Assembly: GCF_004210375.1 (NCBI RefSeq)
Contig: NC_134834.1
Coordinates: forward strand, 12,633,857 to 12,697,856
Direction of reading: 5' to 3'
Length of the DNA: 64,000 bases
DNA from: Tachypleus tridentatus
Taxonomy: Eukaryota; Arthropoda; Merostomata; Xiphosura; Limulidae
This document shows positions 11,329 through 22,600 of the stretch, in pieces; positions within the stretch are counted from its first letter, which is position 1; every line of letters begins with the position of its first letter. Under the pieces are notes generated by a model. That model did no database searches and was not told where the DNA came from. It was given only the letters and a program-made list of their open reading frames with translations. Position numbers and translations under genes: made by a program.

Positions 11329-12976
11329 TGAAGTAGGGCTAGTTTGAACCACAATTAACTTGTGATGTTGATTTCCAAGCTGACATTATGTTGAGCCATG
11401 CAATGAAGTTAAACCCATAATCTTGAGAGCTTAGTCGGTTAAATTTCTTGTTTTAATAAGTCACTTTTGTTTTAGCAGTTCGATTATTCCAGTTTTAGAC
11501 GTCACAACTGTGAGTGACAGGACCGTTTCAGATTTGTGTTTCCTAAGAGTTAATCCCTGTTGGACGGTTTCGTAGGCGATTAGTGATATTGCCCGTTTTT
11601 ATTGTGCTTTTAGCTTGTTACGGGACGTAGCTGTTATCAATTTTTTGTTGTTGTTGTAAGAATTGTCTTTGCTTAGATATAACTTTATTTTATATTTTCT
11701 AATTTTTTATTTTTGACTTTTTTTCTGTTGTTTGGAGCTAACCAACTTGGCTATTTCGCGTCAAACAACCAATTTTGGGGTATGAACTTTTAATGATCAT
11801 CGTCTGGCTGTTTTAAAAAAATTCAAAAAACAAATTTTGAAGTTGTTTCGTTTTAACTAAGGAGACACACAAAACTTTTATTTTAAGGAATTTATTTAAC
11901 ATCAAGCACAGCTAAACCAATACACGAAACCACTAAAAATACTAGTAGAAATCACAATGTGTAGCAATATCAATCAGGGTAAACACAGTAACTGTAACTG
12001 AAGTAAATTTTCGTGCAAAGCTATTTCCTCTGTTCATAACTGAAGTTATTTATGATTCAAAGTATAGAACAATTTATTCTAGTGTAAGTTGAGACGAAAC
12101 ACGATTCTTTGTTACTATTTGAGTATATTTTTATCTAAAATACATATTCAATCTGCTGTTTAGTGCGTAATAAGATTTTAGTTAACCACAAGCTAGGCCT
12201 AACTAGGAAAAAAATAGTGCACCTGTATAAAAACGTGTTGGTGAGGCCTAACAGAAAACTAAAAACAAAGGTAGGAAGGAAAATAGAAACGTTCTACACT
12301 AGTTAGAACGTGTCGCTGCACGTACGTGTTCAAGCACACAAACACATGTTGCTTCCTTCAATGAATGCGGAATGCTGGGTAAAGATGGCTTAGATGTAAC
12401 AGTGTACGAATGTTTAATATAAATTTTAAACAGAATCAACATAGAAGAAACAACTTCATCTTATTTCACTTGACTTGCAGTTAAGTCACTTTTTTTTACC
12501 TGACTTTCGGATTTTAAAGTTTCACACTATATGGTCTTTCACTTTTGACTTTTTTTTTTCGATTCTTTGGTAAATTAGCCTAATTGGTTTGCACCAAAAA
12601 AGCACCAAACAGCCTACTATTAAATATTGAGCAAAGTTATAACTATCGGCTATACGTATATTTTAATTTTTTTTTTAATCAACACTATTTTGTTAACCCC
12701 ACCGATCTTATTGTTTACTAATTAATGTAAACTATTGACAACACAACGCTACCTAAGCAACGTGTAATATTTGAAATCATTATAAGTGACTTTATTTTTG
12801 TAGCTCGGGGGTGGGACGTATATCCCATACTATTTGTGGTTAGACGAAACCTTACTTCGCACATTTATGAAATCTAAGTGTTTTTATTTAAGCAAATCAA
12901 TTTCAAATACCAAAAACATATAAGAACATCAACATAAGCAGACACCAGACTAAGAAGTGCTGATGGAAAGCTGTCT

Positions 12977-13355
12977 TCACTGAGTAAATTTGTTCTTATC
13001 CCCAACGAAGAGGTTGTCCACGTGGTCGAATAAAGCTCCCTCTACCGACAGCAGGAAAAAAGTCAGAATCTCCTTTGCCGTTGTCTGCGAAAGTCTTAGG
13101 CCTCCAGTAGGTGAACAAACTCAGAGATTTCTTCACTGGTGAATTCGGCTTCTCAGACTGTGATTGACCAATCTTCTCACCGTGAAGATAGTTCACAGCA
13201 TCAGTGAAGGAATTGATGCCTTTTTGAGCAAGGTCGTTCTCCAGAACTGGTCTCTTCAGGTTGTAGATTTCCTTACAAATAGGCAAACAATTCGAAGACA
13301 TAGCAAACCACATTATGACAATTGCGAAAATAAAGGTTTGGATGTAGAGTTTCAT
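12977..13355 (-). pseudogene. Frameshifted copy 4 of the secreted-protein gene
   Basis: The ATG is at 13353-13355, and the first ~100 residues match copy 2 almost exactly, including the signal peptide and both cysteines. One extra base in the A-run near 13054-13059 shifts the frame after Phe-Phe (residues 99-100), giving an unrelated tail that stops near 12996 (119 aa in all). Without that base the ancestral end would run to TGA at 12977-12979. Thr94 is Lys here, removing the only glycosylation sequon. AATAAA is kept at 12883-12888. The altered C-terminus could be tolerated, or the shift could be a base-call error. I treat it as a broken copy with moderate confidence. Confidence 0.65.
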
Positions 13356-13678
13356 ACCTGAAAATTAACAACAATGATGAATTAATTTCAATAACAACGA
13401 GAGTAAGCGGTGGCGACATCTACATCACATTACTTCCTGAAGTTGGACAGTGTCATTGATGGTGGTAACACTATCCATAAATCAGGTTTAATATTAATTT
13501 GAATGGAAGAGGCCAAGAACTTAAAAACGAAATGAAACAACCTAAACACAAGAATAACTTGGCCATTGTTTAGATTTTATTGTATGGTACTTATTTGTGA
13601 CAGTTCCTTGGCACAGGTCGTGTTGTTGTTTTAATACCATTATTTTAAAACAACAACCTAACAAATTGGTTTGGTTTG

Positions 13679-13934
13679 GTTTGGAATTTCGCCCAAAGCT
13701 ATAGGAGAGATATCTGCGTTAGCCGTCCCTAATTTAGCAGTGTGAGACCAGAGGGAAGGCAGCCAGTCATCACCTCCCACAGCCAACTCTTTTACCAACG
13801 AATAGTGGGATTGACCGTCACATTATAACGCCACCACGACCGATAGGTCGAACATGTTTAATGTGAAAGGGATTGGAACTCACGACCCTCAGATTACGAG
13901 TCGAGTGCATTATTCATCTGGCCATGCCGGACCT
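13679..13934 (-). mobile_element. Type-1 SINE (unit 4, first)
   Basis: It is orthologous to the first SINE of the other units, with flanks CCTAACAAATTG (13667-13678) and CCGAGCGAATTG (13935-13946). Confidence 0.85.
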
Positions 13935-14133
13935 CCGAGCGAATTGATGACTTATTAAACATAATAACTTAATTAAAGTATTAATTGTATTAAAATAAAA
14001 ACAATAGTTTTTTTCGGGACCTCGTTTCCTTTAACCTAGAATATTTTGATTTAGTCAGTTCAAGAAGATATGAATCATTTTTGGTCAGTGTTAATGGATT
14101 TGATTTAACTCGTCATTTTCTTTCATTGGAAAT

Positions 14134-14745
14134 GGCCCCCGCCGAGACAGCGGTAAGTCTATGGATTTACATTGTTAAAATCAACGGCTCGTTTCACCTT
14201 GGTGGACACAGATGATTGCCCGATGTGGCTTTGCTATAAGAAAAAAACGCACATAACAAAAATGTCCCTCGCTGGTACAGAGGTAAGTCTACGGATTTAC
14301 AATGCTAAAATCAGGGATTCGACTCCCCCTCAGACGAATCAGCAGATGGCCCGATATGACTTGCTATATGAAAAACAGACACGGCAGATAGCCCGAAGTG
14401 GCCTTGCTATAAGAAAACACAAATATCTTGGAATTAATTTGCTATTGTGGGGCGTTTCTAAAGCTCAGGTCACAATTACCCACGTTTTTTTTTCGAGCTG
14501 TCGATGGTCCCACTGTTCAACTTGCTTGTGTTTTTAACTTTTAACAGGCCATTCGCCTTTTTAATTCTGTGTAACTCTTTTAACCGAGTTTTAACATTAA
14601 TTTCTCCAGTTCTCGTGTACACCCGCTAGTACAACGGTAAGTCTACGTACTTACAACGCTAAAATCAGGTGTTCGATTTCCCTTGGTAGGCTCAGCAGAT
14701 TGCTTGATGTGACTTTGTTATTAGAAAAACACACACAAACACTTA
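14134..14745 (+). mobile_element. Type-2 SINE cluster (unit 4, long form)
   Basis: It has the same layout as unit 3, with heads near 14134, 14264 and 14619 and the extra tail segment retained. The plus-strand open frame 14172-14537 lies in SINE sequence. Confidence 0.8.
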
Positions 14746-15033
14746 TTTTGTAGTAATTTTAGTTTCCAATTTTTTACCGGTTGTTTGGCGCAGATAGCCT
14801 TATTGCTTTGCGCCAGTAAAACCACTCAACATTCGGAAGGTGCGTATTTATATTATTTTTATATGCATGTTTACAGAAGATTACACATCTTCTTGATACA
14901 CACGTAAGTAGAGTATTAGAATGAGGCTGAATTCAGACTTAAACGAAACTTTGGGAACTGGATTTTATTTTTTAAGCTATCTATGCTGTACCAACCACGA
15001 GTATCAAAATCCGGTTTTTAGTCTAGATAGTGG

Positions 15034-15310
15034 GTTTGTTTGTTTTTTGAATTTTGCGCAAAGCTACTCAAGGGCTATCTGCACTAGCCGTCTCTAATTT
15101 AGCAGTGTGAGACTAGTGGAAAGGCAACTAGTCATCACCACCCACAGCCAACTCTTGGGCTAATCTTTTATCAACAAATAGTGGGATTGAGCGTGACGTT
15201 ATAACACCCCCACAGGTGAATGGGCGAGCATGTTTGATGCGACGGAGATTTGAACCCTCGACCCTCAGATTACGAGTCGAACGCCTTAACCCACCTATAC
15301 ATGTCGAGCC
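15034..15310 (-). mobile_element. Type-1 SINE at the right edge of the gene array
   Basis: Its left flank and 3' part share the other units' unusual variant 'ggaaaggcaactagtc'. The head half is markedly more diverged from units 1-3 and the right flank is different DNA. AGATAGTGGGT occurs just left of it (about 15026-15044) and again directly right of it, like a target-site duplication. Confidence 0.75.
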
Positions 15311-16005
15311 GTGAGATAGTGGGTGGGGATGGGGGGTGTACTTTAACTATTTCGATGGCCATGAGATAGTGGGTGGAGGTGTACTTAACTATTTCGATGG
15401 CCATGAGATAGTGGATGGGGGTGTACTTTAACTATTTCGATGGCCATGAGATAGTGGATGGGGGTGTACTTTAACTATTTCGATGGCCATGAGATAGTGG
15501 ATGGGGGTGTACTTTAACTATTTCGATGGCCATGAGATAGTGGATGGGGTGTACTTTAACAATTTCGATGGCTATGAGATAGTGGGTGGAGGTGTACTTT
15601 AACTATTTCGATGGCTATGAGATAGTGGGTGGAGGTGTACTTTAACTATTTCGATAGCCATGAGATAGTGGGTGGAGGTGTACTTTAACTATTTCGATGG
15701 CCATGAGATAGTGGATGGGGGGTGTACTTTAACTATTTTGATGGCCATGAGATAGTGGATGGGGGGTGTACTTTAACTATTTCGATGGCCATGAGATAGT
15801 GGATGGGGGGTGTACTTTAACTATTTCGATGGCCATGAGATAGTGGGTGGAGGTGTACTTTAACTATTTCGATGGCCATGAGATAGTGGGTGGGGGGTGT
15901 ACTTTAACTATTTCGATGGCCATGAGATAGTGGGTGGGGGGTGTACTTTAACTATTTCGATGGCCATGAGATAGTGGGTGGGGGGTGTACTTAACTATTT
16001 CGATG
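15311..16005 (+). repeat. 43-bp minisatellite, ~16 copies
   Basis: The unit is about 43-45 bp, containing 'gatggccatgagatagtggg', then a G-rich part of variable length and 'tgtactttaactatttc'. Copies differ mainly in 'ggatgg' against 'gggtgg' and in the G-run. It starts immediately after the SINE at 15034-15310. Confidence 0.95.
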
Positions 16006-17336
16006 TCCTCGATATAGTTTTCTTTTATCTGGTTCTGATCCATCAATGTGTAACATTTACGACACTTAAGTCACAATAGCCAACACTTTACTTTCGTTAC
16101 GACCGTGAGAATCAACACCATTTTAGACATATTTTTTGAGGGTTTTGACGGTGTCGTTAGTAATGTTAACACTGTGCAACTTGATTGTGTTATTAGTTTT
16201 TCGAAGGTCATTGGCCTTTTTAACTACATTTAGTTTACCTAATGCTTGAACATTCTTTAGCTTTTACTTCGGTTTCTTCTTCGATTTTACAGCATTTTAC
16301 TTCTCACATTTTTTACCGGTTGTTTGACGCAGATAACGGAGTTCTTTTGGGCCCATAATCCCCAACCATGGCTCATTCTCAGTCCTAGAATAGGGTAGAG
16401 TTTCATATTGTTTTTTGTTGTTGCTTTTCACTGATTGATGTTATTCCTTTACGAGCTGAAAGTTATCTTTTCAGTTTGATATCTACAAAAGATAACTACA
16501 GTGTTTGTACAGTTGTAACCAAACTCTCAGATACCCAGATTTCAAATGAATGGGAAGATGATAGCATTGGTTAAAAGGTTCCATTTAAATTATGGAATAC
16601 CTCGGTTAAATGTAATACTATACAGAGCAGACTAATAACTGTGCCCATTTCAATGTATAGATTTACTTTTAGTCTTAAACTGGATGGCTTAAGATAACCT
16701 AACTAGACGAAGGAAAAAAAAAGAAAGTTTAACCTCTGCTACGGTTATTGTTCGGTTTTTGGGTCTTTTACATTTTACTCTGCAAAAGAAAGCTGTACAA
16801 GTAAAAGCAAAAAAATCCGATAGTTCCGATGGAACTCGGGTGGAGTCGCAGAGATAGATTACAAATAGGTGATCAGTCTGTCGAAAGGTTCGAATTTTGC
16901 AACATTTCCATTTTACAACTTGTGTTCAATGAATGAGAGCTTAACTGACTGAGAAAGTCAGCAGCAAAGTACGCGAAACCGATGCTCAGTTAAGTTATGT
17001 TTAACACCACTTGTAGCATTTTGAACCCTCGCATCAAATGAACAGTTCAGGTGTTTCGTTTCAAAATAGTGATAGTGGGTAATTCACGCTCCCCACTTCT
17101 TCTTTGTTTTAAATACGAAAGTTTTTAAAGCCCCAAACCAACAGGCAATGATTGGTATAATATCTGGTAAATAAATACAATGAAACTGTCTTCGACCGTG
17201 AATTACTCCACATGTTCTTGTAATTTGAAATGTTTTATTTTGAATCTATTTAAAATGTGTTTAATGTGAAAATTACATATTGAGGGTAAACGCTGTATTG
17301 TAAATAGAGCTATTTCTGTAGTAGTTTAGAGCTTTT
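16006..17336. other. Unique intergenic DNA
   Basis: AT-rich with no convincing exon. It contains a diverged 'ttaccggttgtttgacgcagataac' fragment near 16311. No other repeat or RNA gene was seen. Confidence 0.6.
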
Positions 17337-17590
17337 GTTTGTTTGTTTTGAATTTTCGCGCAAAGCTGCTCGAGGGGCTATCTGCTCTAGACGGTTCTAA
17401 CTTAGCAGTGTAGAGTAGAGGAAAGGCAGCTAGTCATCACCACCCACCGCCAACTCTTTTACCAACGAATAGTGGGATTGACCGTCACATAGGTAACCTA
17501 CGGCTGAAAATGCGAGCATGTTTGGTGTGATGGGGATTCAGAACCCGCGACCCTCGGATTACGAGTCGAGTGCCTTAACCACCTGGCCAT
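17337..17590 (-). mobile_element. Type-1 SINE, left arm of inverted pair
   Basis: It is a near-complete minus-strand copy running from the tail 'gaattttcgcgcaaagctgc' to the head 'ccacctggccatga'. Its head faces the next SINE. Confidence 0.85.
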
Positions 17591-17611
17591 GATAATTTTG
17601 TTTTCTCATCT

Positions 17612-17863
17612 TGCCCGGCATGGCTGGGTGGGTTAAGGCATTCAAAACGTAAACTGAGGGTCGTGGGTTCGAATCCCGGTCGCACCAAACATTCTCGCAT
17701 TTTCAGCCGTAGGGCGTTATAAAGCGACGGTTAATCTCACTATTCGATGATATCTAGTTGGCGGTGGGTGGTGATGACTAGATACCTTCCCCAGTCTTAC
17801 ACTGCTAGACTGAACAACTGGCTGCGGATAGCTAGCTGAGCTTTGAACAAAATTCAAAACAAA
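17612..17863 (+). mobile_element. Type-1 SINE, right arm of inverted pair
   Basis: This plus-strand copy has the head 'gcccggcatggctgggtggg', B-box 'gggttcgaatcccgg' and tail 'ctttgaacaaaattcaaaac'. It is shortened inside the body compared with the copy at 60611. Confidence 0.85.
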
Positions 17864-18720
17864 TCAATTCTTATATCCACCTAGGATTAGTTGCGTTTGA
17901 GAAACTAATCTGTCTGTGTGTCGCTGAAGATGCGACTGTGGTAATACGTTTGGTGGCTATTTGGTTAACTCAGAATTTTGGACATTGTTTTATCTCGATA
18001 TACTTATACATTTTAATAATTTTACTCTTACATTTGTTGCCGGTTGTTTGGCGCAGTTATCCTAGTTGGTTTGCGCTAATAAACGCCAACCAAACAAACA
18101 ACCTAAATTTCTTTTATCTTTAAGGTGGTCACGTACACTTTCATTAATGGCTGATTAGCTTAATTTATCCAGTATCTGGTGTATAAACACAATTTTCAAA
18201 AACCATACAACATCTATCACTGAACGTTTCGCCAATCATGGAGGTTAACGAAGTATGATCTTCTCAAAGCAAATAAAGAGATTGCATCAAAAACTCTCAA
18301 TTGGTAGAGTATTTGTTTCGTATTTACTCTTTTCTAGAGACACCCATTGTCCGATTTAACGATTCATTTGTAATAGACAATCTTTTATAAACCTTCATGG
18401 CACATAATCAGTAAGAGAGAATAAAGAGGACAAAATTATCAGTCACAAGATAAAATGTGTTCCATTCCAGTCTAAATCACCCATAAAGCAATCTGTACTG
18501 ATCAGCCATAACATCATACCAAGCATGCTTTTCCAGTCTTACACGTGCTCATCTTCGAAGCTGCAACAAATAGAAGTTGAAGTTGGTTAACAATCTGATT
18601 GGGTAAACTACTGTAATATTGTAATTTCTTTAAGAAAACGCCACCTTTTGGCTTTACAGAGAATTAAACTAAAAGTTTAATCACTTCGACTGAAAATGAC
18701 TAGGAATGTTTCTGAAAGTG
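17864..18720. other. Unique DNA with a 'gttgtttggcgcag' element
   Basis: An element near 18037-18103 ('ggttgtttggcgcagttatc...aacgccaaccaaacaaacaac') is the most complete example of this family in the window. The rest is AT-rich, and no gene was seen. A 61-codon open frame at 17938-18123 overlaps this element and has no other support. Confidence 0.5.
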
Positions 18721-18721
18721 G

Positions 18722-18955
18722 TTTGGTTTCTTTTGAATTTCGTACAAAGCTACTCGAGAGCCATGGGAGCTTTAACCCATAATGGCTAATCCCACTATTT
18801 ATCAGTTAAAAGGTAGCTCAAGATTTGGCGGTGGGTGGCGTTGATTAGCAACCTTCCTGTAATTTATCCATGTGCTACTGAATTAAAGTAGAGCTACCGG
18901 GGTAGCGCAGGTAGTCGTCCAGTAGCTTTGCGAGAATTTAAAAAGAAACAACAAA
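18722..18955. mobile_element. Fold-back element built from SINE ends
   Basis: The left end is an inverted SINE tail ('ttttgaatttcgtacaaagc'). The interior carries the type-1 body in plus orientation ('ttggcggtgggtggcgttga'), and the right end is a plus-strand tail ('gtagctttgcgagaattta'). The two ends are therefore imperfect inverted repeats of about 30 bp. Confidence 0.6.
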
Positions 18956-19130
18956 ACAAAAAACATTAACATTTAGTCTAACAACATCGTCCGTGTTTTT
19001 AAATATGATATAGTTTAAACTATATTTTCTCAATCCTTTCTAACTTTCATGGTTCTCTCCGAACACTAATTTTTTTCCACGCTCAACTTAAGAAAAACAA
19101 ATCTTTACATATAGAAATAAAATAGTAGTT

Positions 19131-19185
19131 TTGTTTGTTTGGAATTAACCACAAAGCTACACAATGGACTATCAGTGTAAACAAA
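19131..19185 (-). mobile_element. Fragment of a type-3 SINE tail at the gap edge
   Basis: 'ggaattaaccacaaagctac' followed by 'acaatgg' is the reverse of the 'ccattgtgtagctttgtg' tail seen at 61230-61343. It is cut by the assembly gap. Confidence 0.55.
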
Positions 19186-19685
19186 NNNNNNNNNNNNNNN
19201 NNNNNNNNNNNNNNNNNNNNNNNNNNNNNNNNNNNNNNNNNNNNNNNNNNNNNNNNNNNNNNNNNNNNNNNNNNNNNNNNNNNNNNNNNNNNNNNNNNNN
19301 NNNNNNNNNNNNNNNNNNNNNNNNNNNNNNNNNNNNNNNNNNNNNNNNNNNNNNNNNNNNNNNNNNNNNNNNNNNNNNNNNNNNNNNNNNNNNNNNNNNN
19401 NNNNNNNNNNNNNNNNNNNNNNNNNNNNNNNNNNNNNNNNNNNNNNNNNNNNNNNNNNNNNNNNNNNNNNNNNNNNNNNNNNNNNNNNNNNNNNNNNNNN
19501 NNNNNNNNNNNNNNNNNNNNNNNNNNNNNNNNNNNNNNNNNNNNNNNNNNNNNNNNNNNNNNNNNNNNNNNNNNNNNNNNNNNNNNNNNNNNNNNNNNNN
19601 NNNNNNNNNNNNNNNNNNNNNNNNNNNNNNNNNNNNNNNNNNNNNNNNNNNNNNNNNNNNNNNNNNNNNNNNNNNNNNNNNNNNN
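19186..19685. other. Assembly gap (500 N)
   Basis: There are exactly 500 N bases, a round number suggesting a placeholder and not a measured size. The right side is satellite, so the gap probably hides more of it. Two open frames that span it (19135-19719, 19164-19751) are artefacts. Confidence 0.98.
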
Positions 19686-22600
19686 GAATTACTGCTGTCA
19701 GACGTATTTACACAAGTGAACTACTGCTGTCAGACGTATTTACACAACTGAATTACTGCAGGTGTATTTCAGACGTATTTACACAAGTGAATTACTGCTG
19801 TCAGGTGTATTTATTACAAGTGAATTACTGCTGTCAGGTGTATTTACACAAGTGAATTACTGCTGTCAGACGTATTTACACAAGTGAATTACTGCTGTCA
19901 GACTGCTGTCGTATTTACACAAGTGAATTACTGCTGTCAGACGTATTTACACAAGTGAATTACTGCTGTCAGACGTATTTACACAAGTGAATTAGTGAAC
20001 TACTGCTGTCAGACGTATTTACACAACTGAATTACTGCTGTCAGACGTATTTACACAAGTGAATTACTGCTGTCAGATGTATTTACACAAGTGAATTACT
20101 GCTGTCAGGTGTATTTACACAAGTGAATTACTGCTGTCAGACGTATTTACACAAGTGAATTACTGCTGTCAGACGTATTTACACAAGTGAATTACTGCTG
20201 TCAGACGTATTTACACAAGTGAATTACTGCTGTCAGACGTATTTACACAAGTGAATTACTGCTGTCAGACGTATTTACACAAGTGAATTACTGCTGTCAG
20301 GTGTATTTACACAAGTGAATTACTGCTGTCAGACGTATTTACACAAGTGAATTACTGCTGTCAGACGTATTTACACAAGTGAATTACTGCTGTCAGACGT
20401 ATTTACACAAGTGAATTACTGCTGTCAGACGTATTTACACAAGTGAATTACTGCTGTCAGACGTATTTACACAAGTGAATTACTGCTGTCAGACGTATTT
20501 ACACAAGTGAATTACTGCTGTCAGACGTATTTACACAAGTGAATTACTGCTGTCAGACGTATTTACACAAGTGAATTACTGCTGTCAGACGTATTTACAC
20601 AACTGCTGTCTGAATTACTGCTGTCAGGTGTATTTACACAAGTGAACTACTGCTGTCAGACGTATTTACACAAGTGAATTACTGCTGTCAGACGTATTTA
20701 CACAAGTGAATTACTGCTGTCAGACGTATTTACACAAGTGAACTACTGCTGTCAGGTGTATTTACACAAGTGAATTACTACTGTCAGATATATTTACACA
20801 TTTACACAAGTGAATTACTGCGGTCAGACGTATTTATACATTTACACAAGTGAATTACTGCTGTCAGACGTATTTACACAAGTGAATTACTGCTGTCAGA
20901 CGTATTTACACAAGTGAATTACTGCTGTCAGACGTATTTACACAAGTGAACTACTGCTGTCAGACGTATTTACACAAGTGAATTACTGCTGTCAGACGTA
21001 TTTACACAAGTGAATTACTGCTGTCAGACGTATTTACACAAGTGAACTACTGCTGTCAGACGTATTTACACAAGTGAACTACTGCTGTCAGACGTATTTA
21101 CACAAGTGAATTACTGCTGTCAGACGTATTTACACAAGTGAATTACTGCTGTCAGGTGTATTTACACAAGTGAATTACTGCTGTCAGACGTATTTACACA
21201 ACTGAATTACTGCTGTCAGGTGTATTTACACAAGTGAATTACTGCTGTCAGACGTATTTACACAAGTGAATTACTGCTGTCAGGTGTATTTACACAAGTG
21301 AATTACTGCTGTCAGACGTATTTACACAACTGAATTACTGCTGTCAGGTGTATTTACACAAGTGAATTACTGCTGTCAGACGTATTTACACAAGTGAATT
21401 ACTGCTGTCAGACGTATTTACACAAGTGAATTACTGCTGTCAGACGTATTTACACAAGTGAATTACTGCTGTCAGACGTATTTACACAAGTGAATTACTG
21501 CTGTCAGGTGTATTTACACAAGTGAATTACTGCTGTCAGACGTATTTACACAAGTGAATTACTGCTGTCAGACGTATTTACACAAGTGAATTACTGCTGT
21601 CAGACGTATTTACACAAGTGAACTACTGCTGTCAGGTGTATTTACACAAGTGAATTACTGCTGTCAGATGTATTTACACATTTACACAAGTGAATTACTG
21701 CGGTCAGACGTATTTACACAAGTGAATTACTACTGTCAGATATATTTACACATTTACACAAGTGAATTACTGCTGTCAGACGTATTTACACAAGTGAATT
21801 ACTGCTGTCAGACGTATTTACACAAGTGAATTACTGCTGTCAGACGTATTTACACAAGTGAATTACTGCTGTCAGGTGTATTTACACAAGTGAATTACTG
21901 CTGTCAGACGTATTTACACAAGTGAATTACTGCTGTCAGGTGTATTTACACAAGTGAACTACTGCTGTCAGGTGTATTTACACAAGTGAACTACTGCTGT
22001 CAGACGTATTTACACAAGTGAATTACTGCTGTCAGACGTATTTACACAACTGAATTACTGCTGTCAGACGTATTTACACAAGTGAATTACTGCTGTCAGA
22101 CGTATTTACACAAGTGAACTACTGCTGTCAGACGTATTTACACAAGTGAATTACTGCTGTCAGACGTATTTACACAACTGAATTACTGCTGTCAGACGTA
22201 TTTACACAAGTGAATTACCGCTGTCAGGTGTATTTACACAAGTGAATTACTGCTGTCAGGTGTATTTACACAAGTGAATTACTGCTGTCAGACGTATTTA
22301 CACAAGTGAATTACTGCTGTCAGACGTATTTACACAAGTGAATTACTGCTGTCAGACGTATTTACACAAGTGAATTACTGCTGTCAGACGTATTTACACA
22401 AGTGAACTACTGCTGTCAGACGTATTTACACAAGTGAATTACTGCTGTCAGACGTATTTACACAAGTGAATTACTGCTGTCAGGTGTATTTACACAAGTG
22501 AATTACTGCTGTCAGGTGTATTTACACAAGTGAATTACTGCTGTCAGACGTATTTACACAACTGAATTACTGCTGTCAGACGTATTTACACAAGTGAATT

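Larger units (their letters stand above)
7707..11674. repeat. Array unit 3
   Basis: This unit lacks the SINE seen in unit 2 (empty site near 9630) and has the long form of the type-2 SINE region, as unit 4 does. Confidence 0.9.
11675..15040. repeat. Array unit 4 (last, incomplete)
   Basis: It is collinear with unit 3 as far as its second type-1 SINE. There homology to the other units fades, and the right flank is a minisatellite instead of the next unit. Confidence 0.88.
2..15310. repeat. Tandem array of four ~4-kb gene-bearing units
   Basis: The same segment recurs four times in direct orientation. The landmark 'agatataactttattttata' falls at 2, 3501, 7707 and 11675, giving unit lengths of 3499, 4206 and 3968 and a shorter last unit. 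By eye the copies are nearly identical over most of their length. Each unit holds, left to right, AT-rich DNA, a minus-strand gene exon, a minus-strand type-1 SINE, a cluster of plus-strand type-2 SINE copies, a short 'gttgtttggcgcag' element and a second minus-strand type-1 SINE. Size differences come from a SINE insertion (copy 2), a deletion (copy 1) and a 70-bp indel. The window opens inside the array, so more copies may lie to the left. Confidence 0.95.

Noticed and set aside
4983-13361. Plus-strand 65-codon ORFs opposite the gene exon (4983-5180, 13164-13361)
   Set aside because: They are antisense shadows of the secreted-protein exon, which has the signal peptide, splice acceptor and polyadenylation signal.
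19135-19751. Two ~195-codon ORFs
   Set aside because: They consist of N bases in the assembly gap.
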